Of a stretch of 21,433 nucleotides of DNA, positions 7,372 through 15,845 are shown piece after piece; position 1 is the stretch's first letter, and each line of letters opens with the position of its first letter. The notes below the pieces were generated by a model. It saw nothing but the letters and a program-made list of their open reading frames with translations, had not been told where the DNA came from and ran no database searches. A program made the position numbers and the translations under genes. This DNA is from a virus: IMG/VR virus record IMGVR_UViG_3300021197_001868, positions 1 to 21,433 of that record. One strand, given 5' to 3'.

Positions 7372-7856
7372 TGATATTCGGGAGTACCAGAGATTTTGAC
7401 CTACTTACTAAAATAAACAGGGAATTACTTAAAGATATAGTTGAGCAGGAAATACTCTACTATAAGCTATCTCTTGAAGATACCGAAATAAATATTTATG
7501 GAGAGTCTCTGAGTAAAATTTTCTATACTCCTACTAAAGTTAATTGTTTAATTACTAGAGGAGACCAAGTAGTAAGTATAGATGATTTTGGTCCTGATTT
7601 AGGAAGAGAAGCATCGTTTGCATTTTTAAGAGAAGACCTATCCGATATCCAAGTAGTCCCAGAAGTCGGAGATATTGTACTTTGGCATGAAGATTATTAT
7701 GAAGTAGATACAGTAAGAGAGAATCAACTATTCTTAGGTAGAGATGATAGCTATAACTTTACTGAATACGGCTCACAATTTGGTAAGAGCATATCTATTA
7801 TAGTAGACTGTCACCTAACAAGAGGAGATAAAGTAGGAATAGCGGAGGTAGTATGA
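7371..7856 (+). CDS. 14: Probable neck protein, gp14-like
   Basis: This 161-residue protein follows gp13, as gene 14 does in T4. The N-terminal part (LLKDIVEQEILYYKLSLEDT, then EINIYGES) parallels the T4 gp14 start, where a helical segment leads into the Y-Y-V-P region and FGED. The central EASFAFLRED matches the position of T4's KAWKFAAYL, and PEVGDIVLWHEDYYEVDTVR matches T4's GDLIYFPMDNSLFEI, a beta segment typical of gp14. It is shorter than T4 gp14 (256 residues), lacking most of the C-terminal third. AGAGG six bases before the start could serve as a ribosome-binding site. The similarity is by pattern rather than high identity, so the call is moderate. Confidence 0.62.
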   Translation: MIFGSTRDFDLLTKINRELLKDIVEQEILYYKLSLEDTEINIYGESLSKIFYTPTKVNCLITRGDQVVSIDDFGPDLGREASFAFLREDLSDIQVVPEVGDIVLWHEDYYEVDTVRENQLFLGRDDSYNFTEYGSQFGKSISIIVDCHLTRGDKVGIAEVV

Positions 7857-8134
7857 GTAAAATAGATAAATTATATACTGAAGTAGATAGAAGAAACAGA
7901 GGAAAAATAGTTCCTACTGGATATGATCCTGAAACTCGTACTTTCTTTTCTAAAGTAGAATATACTCCTTTGAAGGATCTTCGTACTAATATGGGCGAAT
8001 TTGAAAAAGATTTTGAAAAAGCTATTAAACAGTATCCTGATGACTCTAAATTATTTGACTACCTACAGGCATTGAGAAAATTTAATAAAGGTTTACGTTC
8101 TCATATTACCCGGAACTATAAAGGGAGAGAATAA
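7853..8134 (+). CDS. Unidentified small charged protein in the neck operon (93 aa)
   Basis: A 93-residue hydrophilic protein of unknown family overlaps the gp14-like stop (ATGA) and the next start (TAATG). A clear GGAGG lies four bases upstream of the ATG. The sequence is mixed-charge and mostly helical in its second half (GEFEKDFEKAIKQYPDDSKL, FDYLQALRKFNKGLRSH). The segment KLFDYLQ also ends the 77-residue protein at 162-395, and the underlying bases are nearly the same in both places. No membrane segment, cysteine cluster or enzyme motif is seen. Its position suggests a neck or tail-joining role, without direct evidence. Confidence 0.8.
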   Translation: MSKIDKLYTEVDRRNRGKIVPTGYDPETRTFFSKVEYTPLKDLRTNMGEFEKDFEKAIKQYPDDSKLFDYLQALRKFNKGLRSHITRNYKGRE

Positions 8135-8976
8135 TGGCTGTAGAAAAACCAACCCCAAAAAGTCAAAGAGAGCTCTCGGATAACTTGAGGGAATCCTACA
8201 CTACAGACGGTATATCAACTTTTGATGGAACTGAAAATCGAGCAGAAAGACGTTCTGTTAAAAACGATAACGTAAAAAAGTTTAGCGTTGGACTTAGAGA
8301 TATAGACGAAACGATTGTCTACTACTTCAACAACGTAATAAGACCTTCAGTCCTACAAAATAGCAGCAAAAAGAATGTTCCTATTATATACGGATCTCCG
8401 GAAAGATGGGCGGCAGTACAAAAAGATGGATTTTATCGTGACAAAAATGGGAAGATTCAGGCACCGCTGATTATGTATAAGAGAGATAGTATTGAGAAAA
8501 ATCGTAATCTTGGAAACAAAATGGATGCAAATAATCCAACTAATTTTGGAGTTTTTAAGAAAAATTTCTCTAATAAGAACGTTTACGACAGATTTTCAAT
8601 ACTTAATAATAGAAACGAAATTGACGAATACTACGGAGTAATAGTACCTGATTACGTAAATCTGGTTTATTCTTGTATAGTATTTACCGATTATATTGAG
8701 CAAATGAATAAAATAGTTGAATCTATAAACTTTGCATCTGATGCATACTGGGGTGATCCTGAAAAATTTAGTTTTCGTGCTATGATAGATAATTATACTA
8801 CAGTTACTGAATTAAATCAAGGTGAAGACAGAAAAGTAAAAACTGAATTTAGTATTAATATGCTTGGACATATAATATCGGATTCTATAAATGCTCAATT
8901 AAACGGAATGAATAAATTTTACTCAAAATCAGCTTTAATTTTTGGAACGGAGGTAGTAACAGATGGCAATTCTTAA
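8134..8976 (+). CDS. 15: Probable tail completion / sheath terminator protein, gp15-like
   Basis: This 280-residue protein has the T4 gp15 layout and length (272). In T4, gp15 caps the tail tube and sheath and joins the tail to the gp13/gp14 neck. Matching segments run in order: a paired beta motif NVPIIYGSPERWAAVQKDGF (T4: RVPITYASKEHFMMKL), QAPLIMYKRDSIEKNRNL (T4: LPRINLHLVDF), VYSCIVFTDYIEQMNKIVES (T4: YELSIFTRYEDDMFQIVEQI) and VKTEFSINMLGHI (T4: IEWSLTFEVNGWM). A 55-residue charged N-terminal extension (residues 1-55) is extra. Following gp13 and the gp14-like gene, it completes a 13-14-15 set. Its 3' end overlaps the next gene by 14 bases. Confidence 0.72.
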   Translation: MAVEKPTPKSQRELSDNLRESYTTDGISTFDGTENRAERRSVKNDNVKKFSVGLRDIDETIVYYFNNVIRPSVLQNSSKKNVPIIYGSPERWAAVQKDGFYRDKNGKIQAPLIMYKRDSIEKNRNLGNKMDANNPTNFGVFKKNFSNKNVYDRFSILNNRNEIDEYYGVIVPDYVNLVYSCIVFTDYIEQMNKIVESINFASDAYWGDPEKFSFRAMIDNYTTVTELNQGEDRKVKTEFSINMLGHIISDSINAQLNGMNKFYSKSALIFGTEVVTDGNS

Positions 8977-9349
8977 TAGAAGAGCAAGTACACAAGTTAG
9001 ACAGGGTAGTACTCGATTTTTTGATAACAGCCTAACAGGAGCTTCACGAGCCAGCACCAGCACGGGAGTATTTAGTAATGAAGCAACTTTTATTAACTTA
9101 AATGCTACCGTATCCAATAACTCGGTCACAAATACTACTGCTACATTTTTTAGCTCTTCGTTAGCTGTTCCACCAACAGGATTTACTGTAGGACAAAGTA
9201 GCTTTGAAGTTTTTGTTAACGGTCTTATAGTACCTGAAAATGAAAGAACTGTTGCTGAGTCTGGTATAAATGTAGTAGTAACGTTCTCAAATTTAGGTTA
9301 CAATTTAGATAGTGATGATAAAGTAATTTTAAAAGGGAAACTAGCTTAA
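8963..9349 (+). CDS. Small beta-rich virion protein, candidate fibre accessory (128 aa)
   Basis: This 128-residue protein starts inside the end of the gp15-like gene and has GGAGG nine bases before its ATG, which supports the start. The N-terminus is polar and basic (MAILNRRASTQVRQGSTRFF), the middle is Ser/Thr/Asn-rich, and the last 50 residues are a compact beta domain (FEVFVNGLIVPENERTVAES through DDKVILKGKLA) of a kind found repeatedly in phage fibre or baseplate-associated proteins. It ends two bases before the giant fibre gene. A structural role is inferred from composition and location; I do not recognise a named family. Confidence 0.75.
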   Translation: MAILNRRASTQVRQGSTRFFDNSLTGASRASTSTGVFSNEATFINLNATVSNNSVTNTTATFFSSSLAVPPTGFTVGQSSFEVFVNGLIVPENERTVAESGINVVVTFSNLGYNLDSDDKVILKGKLA

Positions 9350-9350
9350 A

Positions 9351-12300
9351 ATGGGTAGGTTAGACTGGAAGCAACTTAATAGGCATATTAGCGGTGGGGG
9401 CTCTTTTACCGGTTCGTTTAATATCTCCGGCTCTAGTACTTTTAGAGGAACACAATTTTTTACCGGTTCTTTAATCCCGGAGGTTACAGCTGAAAATGCT
9501 GGAATATATGATTTAGGTTCCCTTGCTACACCATGGAGAGATTTATACCTTAGTACTTCTTCCTTAAAGTTTATTAACGGAGGTACTGTACTATCTGAAC
9601 TTGGTGGTGAAAAAGATGGAGTACGGATAGGTAATATACTAATTACTACTTCATCTATATCTGTTGTAAAAGTAAACGGTAATGGTACTCCTGAGGTAGT
9701 AAAAGAGGTTATAAAAGCTACAGTATCAGCATCTGGTGACGTAATAGCTACTGAAGCTATTTTAGCACCACCCGGTACTGTATCCGGCTCAACCCAAATA
9801 ACCGCTTTAGGATTTATTTCTGAATCAACTGATAATCAAACTCTATCGTTTAATAATGCAAGTAAAGTACTAACTATATCTGAAGGAAATAATGTAGATC
9901 TTAGTACTCTAGGAGGCGGCGGTGGTGGCGGATCTTCTATTTGGTCAACTGGTTCTGACTTTTACAGAGTTTCATCAAACTTAAAAGTTACTGGTTCAGT
10001 AGACGCTACTTCAATAACCGGAGCTTTAGATTACTCTAATTTAGTAGGAATACCGACGTTAGTAAGCAGTTCAGCTCAAATTAGTTCTTTAGGATTCGTC
10101 ACTTCCTCTTCATCAGATTCAAGTAGTTTATTTGTTACTGCTTCGGCTAGTAATAACCGTATAACTTTTACAAAAGGAGATTCCTCTACTTTCACCGTTA
10201 CAGTAAATACAGGCTCATTTACTTTACCAGCTAATACAGTATCTTCTTCTGCTCAGATAACAGAACTTACTTCTCTACAAGCTAGTATAGATAGCTTGAC
10301 TACATCTACTAGTTCCTTTATTTCGACTGGATCTAATAACTTTATTGGTAACCAATCTATAGACGGTATTTTAGAAGTAACTGGTCAAGAAAATAAGATT
10401 CGTTTCCACTACAACGCTTTAGTAGACCTACCTAGTGCTAATACCTATCATGGTATGTTTGCTCATGTACATGCAACCGGAAAAGCTTATTATGCTCATG
10501 GTGGAGAATGGATTGAGCTTGCCAAAGCTAGTTCTTATGTATCCAATTCTATTACTGGATCATTTATTACTGCAGACCAAACTGGTTCATTTGTTATACC
10601 TGACGGTACTATTTCTTCATCTGCTCAAATATCAGCTTCAGCAGCAGCAAGTGGATTCGGAGCTGGGAGTACTGTAGCAGGTACTGTATCCTCCTCCGCT
10701 CAAGTAATTTCTAGTTTAGCAGGTTCAGGTATAATATCTGGTTCTGGTCAAATAGGCTTTAATACTGCAACGGTTGCTACAGCTTCACATGCCTTATTTG
10801 CTATTTCAGCATCCCATGAGATAGTTACTGAAGTTTCATCATCTCATGCTGTTTCGGCTGATACTGCATCTTTTATATCCTCTGCATTTTTGTCCTCTTC
10901 AATAGCTGAAAGTGGATTTAGCTTTGACAGTTCTCAACTACCTTCAGGAGTTATTTCTTCTTCAGTACAGCTACCTACCGGAGTAGTATCTTCATCAGCT
11001 CAATTACCTTCAGGACTTATATCTTCTTCAGCTCAAATCTCAGCTTCAGCAGCAGCCAGTGGATTTAGTAGTGCCGAATTACCAGCCGGAGTTATATCCT
11101 CTTCAGCTCAAGTTTCAGCATCTGCTGCAGCTAGTGGTTTCGGAGCAGGTGGTGGAGGTTCGGTAGCATTTGACGGAGATAAAATAGTTTCTAATACTCT
11201 TTTAGGAGATCTATATAGTAACAACTTTAATCCTGGTACAGACGGAACGATACAAGATTTTTTAAATGCTGTCTTTTTTCCTAATACTTCCCCAACTATA
11301 TCTACAGGTAATCAAGAAATAGTTGAGTTTTCTACCTCCGGTAGCTTAGTAGCAATACTAACTGGGTCAGATGCTGAGGGACAGGACTTTACTTTCGGTA
11401 CTTCAAGTCTCTATACAGCAGATTTCTTTAGAGTAGATACTGCCGGTTCGATGTCGCTAAATACTTTAGCTACCGCTTCTATGAATACTGTTAATAGAGG
11501 AGACGGAGAATTAGCACATCCCGTTATAGTTACGGCCACAGATACATTTAATGGAACGACTAGTAAAACTATTTACGTTAGAATAGATCCCAATACCGCT
11601 CCAGTATTTAGAGAAAGCTCTGTTGGCGGCTCTATAATTACCTCTTTTACTACTGCAAGAAATGAAAACGCTACCCCAGGAGAAGTAACTAAAATATACT
11701 TTACAGATGTTGACTCTGATGCAATAACTATTACTTCTAGTTCAATTGCCGGAGATGACTTTAGTATTACTAAGTATTCTACTTACGTTTCTATTGCTCA
11801 AGTTACTGCCTCTCTCGATTTCGAGACTACAAGTTCTTATAGCTTTAGTATTACAGCTTCTGATGAGCATAATGTAGCAGGAGTTGACGGTGATTCTTTT
11901 GCTACATTACCTATAACTATTAACGTAACCGATAACGTCATACCTACTATTAATAACCAGACTTTTACTGGATTTAGTGAAGATGAAAATGACGGAGATA
12001 GTAATAAAGATATTGCAGCTTCAGATCCAGAAGGAGATACTATAGTTTATACTAACTTTACGCTAGCTGGTTTAGCGTTAGATGGAACTCCTATTTCGAT
12101 AGGAACTTACTCAGGGACAAGTCAAAGTGATCCTGATGAAGATCCTTTTCAAATGAATAGTGCTGGTAGAATAACCAGAAAAGGTTCTCAATATATTAAT
12201 TCAGACTTAATTAATAGATACATCTACAGTGCTTCGGTATCTGATGTATTTAATTCAACTACTAATGCAGCAGCTATTACTCTAGATATAAGTGATGACG

Positions 12301-14771
12301 TAGCACCTTCTATATCAGCTAACGGTTCATTTTATATCATAGAATCAGCTCTTTCTAGTAATTTCTTAACTACTGCAACTTCAGGTATTGCAGGAACTAG
12401 AGCTGCCTTTACTGTAACTAATGGACAGTCGGTAACGTTTAGCGTTGCTCCAGCATTATTTAATATCAACAGTAGCGGTCAGATATCCCTAGCTAGTAAC
12501 GTTTCTGCTTCTTTCTTCGGAGGAGCTACCTTAACCGGTTCCGTTACTGCTTCTAATAGTTTTGGAACTACTGCTCAAACAACTTTTAACGTAAGTGTAA
12601 CTGATAATCAAGCTCCTAGTATAACTGCAACCCCTACTGCTGCTAATTTAAATACTAACAGTGCTAGACCTTCTACAGGAAATAACTTATATACTCTTTC
12701 TTTTAGCGATCCTGAAGGCGATGCAATAGTATTAGACAGCTTTACTTTCTCAGGAACTGCAGGACTAGGGCATTACATTAACGGGTCGAACGTATTCGTA
12801 AGTGCTAGTAGTAACTTAGCAGCAGGTAATTACGCATTCACAGCATCAATTTCAGATTCTGGTTCATTTGCTACTAATACCAATAAGACTGATTTTACTA
12901 TAGCTCAAGCAGGTATTGGTACTTTAGGAGGCGATACTACATCTCATATAATAGAATCTGCCGTTTCAGGAGCAGTATTGAGAGATGCATCTGGTTTTGG
13001 AGCAGGTAATACTTCCCAACTAACAGTATCTTATTCCCCACAATACGAATCAGCCGCTGTAGCTTCTTTTACTTCTTCAAATGCATCCATTGTAGTTGAT
13101 AATAGCGGTAATTTAACTTTAGCAGTTAATTTAAGCGGATCAGCAACAAGTTCTGGAGCAACTATTGGTACCGATATAACCTACAGAGATCAATTCGATA
13201 ATATAGGTAGTGGTTCGGTAACTGTTAACGTATTTGCTAACCAAGCACCTTCCGTAAGTGCTACAGATAATTCAGGAGTTCATAATACTAATCAGGCTGT
13301 AACTGGAGCAACTATTCAAAGTGTAACTATAAGTGATACTGAAAGTGACGTACCATTTGCAGTTAGTTTAACAGGAACAGATGCCTCTAAGTTTAATATA
13401 GTACCTCAAAATGCAAATACTTCTTCACTACTAATTACTGCAGCAGAAGATTTAGCTGGAGGAAGCTATAATTTTAATATAGTAGCAGTAGATAATTTTG
13501 ATGAATCTACTACTCAAGCAGAATCAGTGACGATTGTTTTTGCAGATATTGGAACCTTAACTGGAAATACTACTTCTCATATAATTGAATCAGCTATATC
13601 AGGTGCAGTACTTAGAAGCGCTACTGGGTTTAATAACGGGAGTGCGTCAGACCTTAATGTATCCTATTCTCCAAACTATGGTTCACAAGCTGTAGCAGCA
13701 TTTACCTCTTCTAATTCAGCAATAGCTGTTACTAATGCCGGAGCTTTGACTTTAGCAGTTAATTTAAGTGGTTCCGCTACCGGTTCTGGAGATAGTATAA
13801 CAAGTACTATTACTTATCGAGATCAATATGATAATATAGGAAGTGGATCTTTAACTGTTAACGTGTTTGCAAACCAATCTCCTTCCGCAACCTTTACAAA
13901 TCAGGTAGCTAATTTAACCGCATCTATTTCTGCTAATACAAATTTAGTATCAGTTACTATTGCAGATACAGAAACAGATACACCATTTTCAATGTCTCTA
14001 GCCGGACAGCATGCATCTTACTTAAAAGCAGTTCCTCAAAATTCAGTATCTTCATCTTACCAGATTCAAGCTGCTTCATCAATTACCTCTTCACTTAATT
14101 ACAGTGCTTCAATATTTGATAATTTTGATGAAACCAGAAACTATAATAGATCATTAGAAGTATTTGTACCGGTATTTTGGTATGCATTCTTAGATGAATC
14201 TGGAGCTTTTGCCGGAAATGAAACACAGGCTTTAAGTAGCTTTGGAGACGCAAACGATGACGGTACCACAGATAGTGGCACATTATTTGGACAAATTGCT
14301 GCCGGACAATTAGGTACAGGAACTATTACAACTAGTGCGTTTGCCGGACTAGGAGCTACAAAAGCTTACTTAATTGCAAGCGGAAGCAGTTTAGTCGGAG
14401 ATAGAACATCTACATTTATCGAAGCAGTCAACCATACTACCGGTTCTCAATCGGCAACTGGTATAGTAATAGTATTTCCTTCAGCATCTCAAGCCGGTAA
14501 CGGAACTTTCACCCTACCTACAGCTATGGCTACATCAGTAGGGGGTAGTGCAACCGGAGAATATGTATTATTCGCCGATAGGGTTGGTACTGGGGTATCG
14601 GATTCACCTCAATCGGCTTTTGTAAGGTACTTAGATTTTTCATCAGGAGTAACTTACCCAAATACAAGTATAGACAAATTTGGAGCTATTTTCTCCCAAG
14701 TAGATACAACAGCAGATATTAATTATTTCTTTATGGCGTCAAGTGGATCGGCTCCGTCATCAACACAGTAG
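9351..14771 (+). CDS. Giant fibre/adhesin with cadherin- and Ig-like repeats (1806 aa)
   Basis: A very long fibre protein, probably at the virion surface and used in host contact. The N-terminus (MGRLDWKQLNRHISGGGSFT) resembles the W-K-K starts of two other fibre genes here. A conserved AGIYDLGSLATPWRDLYL motif follows near residues 50-70, and seven glycines lie at 188-194. Roughly residues 235-600 hold about nine copies of SSSAQ-type motifs, three followed by ISASAAASGF-type repeats. From about 645 to 1610 it is a chain of cadherin/Ig-like domains with acidic loops (DPEGD, DTESD, DVDSD), probably Ca-binding. Residues 1189-1399 and 1400-1610 are a tandem duplication, with a more divergent third copy before them. 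The last 195 residues are a distinct domain starting near VFWYAFLDES, a likely receptor-binding tip. Confidence 0.88.
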   Translation: MGRLDWKQLNRHISGGGSFTGSFNISGSSTFRGTQFFTGSLIPEVTAENAGIYDLGSLATPWRDLYLSTSSLKFINGGTVLSELGGEKDGVRIGNILITTSSISVVKVNGNGTPEVVKEVIKATVSASGDVIATEAILAPPGTVSGSTQITALGFISESTDNQTLSFNNASKVLTISEGNNVDLSTLGGGGGGGSSIWSTGSDFYRVSSNLKVTGSVDATSITGALDYSNLVGIPTLVSSSAQISSLGFVTSSSSDSSSLFVTASASNNRITFTKGDSSTFTVTVNTGSFTLPANTVSSSAQITELTSLQASIDSLTTSTSSFISTGSNNFIGNQSIDGILEVTGQENKIRFHYNALVDLPSANTYHGMFAHVHATGKAYYAHGGEWIELAKASSYVSNSITGSFITADQTGSFVIPDGTISSSAQISASAAASGFGAGSTVAGTVSSSAQVISSLAGSGIISGSGQIGFNTATVATASHALFAISASHEIVTEVSSSHAVSADTASFISSAFLSSSIAESGFSFDSSQLPSGVISSSVQLPTGVVSSSAQLPSGLISSSAQISASAAASGFSSAELPAGVISSSAQVSASAAASGFGAGGGGSVAFDGDKIVSNTLLGDLYSNNFNPGTDGTIQDFLNAVFFPNTSPTISTGNQEIVEFSTSGSLVAILTGSDAEGQDFTFGTSSLYTADFFRVDTAGSMSLNTLATASMNTVNRGDGELAHPVIVTATDTFNGTTSKTIYVRIDPNTAPVFRESSVGGSIITSFTTARNENATPGEVTKIYFTDVDSDAITITSSSIAGDDFSITKYSTYVSIAQVTASLDFETTSSYSFSITASDEHNVAGVDGDSFATLPITINVTDNVIPTINNQTFTGFSEDENDGDSNKDIAASDPEGDTIVYTNFTLAGLALDGTPISIGTYSGTSQSDPDEDPFQMNSAGRITRKGSQYINSDLINRYIYSASVSDVFNSTTNAAAITLDISDDVAPSISANGSFYIIESALSSNFLTTATSGIAGTRAAFTVTNGQSVTFSVAPALFNINSSGQISLASNVSASFFGGATLTGSVTASNSFGTTAQTTFNVSVTDNQAPSITATPTAANLNTNSARPSTGNNLYTLSFSDPEGDAIVLDSFTFSGTAGLGHYINGSNVFVSASSNLAAGNYAFTASISDSGSFATNTNKTDFTIAQAGIGTLGGDTTSHIIESAVSGAVLRDASGFGAGNTSQLTVSYSPQYESAAVASFTSSNASIVVDNSGNLTLAVNLSGSATSSGATIGTDITYRDQFDNIGSGSVTVNVFANQAPSVSATDNSGVHNTNQAVTGATIQSVTISDTESDVPFAVSLTGTDASKFNIVPQNANTSSLLITAAEDLAGGSYNFNIVAVDNFDESTTQAESVTIVFADIGTLTGNTTSHIIESAISGAVLRSATGFNNGSASDLNVSYSPNYGSQAVAAFTSSNSAIAVTNAGALTLAVNLSGSATGSGDSITSTITYRDQYDNIGSGSLTVNVFANQSPSATFTNQVANLTASISANTNLVSVTIADTETDTPFSMSLAGQHASYLKAVPQNSVSSSYQIQAASSITSSLNYSASIFDNFDETRNYNRSLEVFVPVFWYAFLDESGAFAGNETQALSSFGDANDDGTTDSGTLFGQIAAGQLGTGTITTSAFAGLGATKAYLIASGSSLVGDRTSTFIEAVNHTTGSQSATGIVIVFPSASQAGNGTFTLPTAMATSVGGSATGEYVLFADRVGTGVSDSPQSAFVRYLDFSSGVTYPNTSIDKFGAIFSQVDTTADINYFFMASSGSAPSSTQ
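10600..11150 (+). repeat. SSSAQ / ISASAAASGF module repeats
   Basis: Within the giant fibre, near-identical units encode ISSSAQISASAAASGFGAG, ISSSAQISASAAASGFSS and ISSSAQVSASAAASGFGAG (near 10612, 11020 and 11095). Shorter copies such as VSSSAQLPSG lie between them. The related sequences VVSSSAQ and ISASAQL recur in the two long downstream fibres, so the element is shared across genes. Confidence 0.85.
12320..14180 (+). repeat. Tandem modules of about 211 residues in the giant fibre
   Basis: Two units, 12915-13547 and 13548-14180, align without gaps at an offset of exactly 633 bases. Each starts with IGTL and contains TTSHIIESA, LTLAVNLSGSAT, TYRDQ, DNIGSGS and TVNVFANQ. The first ~114 residues of the two are about three quarters identical by hand count, and the rest is clearly weaker. 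A more distant copy begins near 12320 (FYIIESAL, then DNQAPSITA). Confidence 0.88.
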
Positions 14772-14779
14772 GATAAAAA

Positions 14780-15709
14780 ATGGCAATTAACATATCTACA
14801 GATATCGCAATCACCTCAGGAGGTAAGCTTTCTGACATTACTTCTATACAAGGAGGTTGGCAGACAGTACAGGCAAAAAGCGACATGTTTGCATTAACTG
14901 GAAGTGCGATACTTAAAGGTAAGTTGAATGATGGTCAAATTTTTTATATCGAAACTACTAATGAGTTATATAAACTAGATATTACAGGTTCATTTCCTTT
15001 AGTAAATTATAATTTTGAAGAATTTTCATGGCCAGGAAGTGGTGGAGGAGCTGGGACAGGAAGTACTGATGCATTAAATACTTTTTCTGGTTCTATACAG
15101 GCTGAAGTTAACAGTTTAACTTCTTTTACAGGGTCAATACAAGGTAACGTAAATAGTCTAGCTAACTTTACCGGCTCTATACAAACTCAGGTCGATAGTA
15201 TAAAGCAGGTTACAAGTTCATTTGCAGGTACTTCAGCAGAAAATACTTTTACAGGTAATCAAAATATTGATGGTGACCTTGTAGTTACCGGTGATATAAC
15301 CGCAGAAAGGTATGTAGTATCCTCCTCAGTTACTTTTATTACTCAATCCTTCTCTTCAGGTTCTACTATATTTGGAGATACTTTAGACGATACACACCTG
15401 GTTACTGGTTCTTTAAAAATTACTGGTTCCTTCTTTTTAAATGATAAAAGTATAGTAGAGCAAGTAGGAGTAGTATTTAAACAAACCGGTTCCTTTTTTA
15501 GTGCTACCGCTCCTATAAAGATTACAGGCTCGTTAAATGTGGAACTTGACGGCTCCTCTGAAACTTTTGACGTAAGCGTATCCGGAGAAAAGAAATTTGA
15601 GATAAATGATGAGGGAGTAGTAGTATTAGCGAAGTTCGCTACAGCACCTACAGCTGTATCTGGAGGATTCTTTTACTCTTCATCTAATGACTTTTTCTTG
15701 GGAATGTAG
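14780..15709 (+). CDS. Short fibre-like structural protein (309 aa)
   Basis: This 309-residue protein lies eight bases after the giant fibre; AGGA seven bases upstream supports the ATG. Residues 1-90 form a unique globular-looking N-terminus ending in a Gly-rich linker (PGSGGGAGTGS). Three in-phase 14-residue repeats follow (FSGSIQAEVNSL, FTGSIQGNVNSL, FTGSIQTQVDSI), suggesting a trimeric coiled stalk. NTFTGNQNIDGDLVVTGDIT is shared with the giant fibre (NNFIGNQSIDGILEVTG). Then GSTIFGDTLDDTHLVTGSL is shared with the last fibre in the window. The C-terminus ends in a beta segment (GGFFYSSSNDFFLGM). It is probably a small fibre or fibre-connector subunit; I know no exact name for it. Confidence 0.82.
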   Translation: MAINISTDIAITSGGKLSDITSIQGGWQTVQAKSDMFALTGSAILKGKLNDGQIFYIETTNELYKLDITGSFPLVNYNFEEFSWPGSGGGAGTGSTDALNTFSGSIQAEVNSLTSFTGSIQGNVNSLANFTGSIQTQVDSIKQVTSSFAGTSAENTFTGNQNIDGDLVVTGDITAERYVVSSSVTFITQSFSSGSTIFGDTLDDTHLVTGSLKITGSFFLNDKSIVEQVGVVFKQTGSFFSATAPIKITGSLNVELDGSSETFDVSVSGEKKFEINDEGVVVLAKFATAPTAVSGGFFYSSSNDFFLGM

Positions 15710-15711
15710 CT

Positions 15712-15739
15712 AACTATCTATTTATAAAAGTTGATAGTT
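15712..15739 (+). promoter_or_regulatory. TATTTATA box inside an inverted repeat, before the 771-aa fibre gene
   Basis: The octamer TATTTATA (15719-15726) sits directly after the left arm AACTATC (15712-15718), whose complement GATAGTT is at 15733-15739. It begins two bases past the upstream stop and 119 bases separate it from the next ATG. A promoter role is inferred from recurrence in the other gaps. Confidence 0.42.
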
Positions 15740-15741
15740 TA

Positions 15742-15826
15742 TAACTGCTTTTAACTAACTCATAAGTAGTTTGTAACTCCCTTTAACTATCTCATAACTA
15801 TTTCTTAACAACACAACTTACTAACT
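15742..15826 (+). repeat. TAACT motif array with a 32-bp tandem repeat in the leader of the 771-aa fibre gene
   Basis: Two adjacent 32-base units (15742-15773 and 15774-15805) match at 25 of 32 positions. TAACT occurs at 15742, 15752, 15756, 15774, 15784, 15795 and 15822, plus 15711 just upstream. Several copies are 10-11 bases apart. No reading frame is apparent. This looks like an iterated protein-binding or leader element. Confidence 0.65.
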
Positions 15827-15845
15827 TATTATTTAGGAAAATAAC

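Noticed and set aside
10435-10677. Second + frame inside the giant fibre (80 codons)
   Set aside because: Its Leu/Gln-rich product is a frame shadow of the SSSAQ repeats, with no ribosome-binding site and no independent evidence.
15740-15845. tRNA or known riboswitch in the leader of the 771-aa fibre gene
   Set aside because: No cloverleaf, T-loop or aptamer core is visible. The structure seen is direct repeats, not paired stems.
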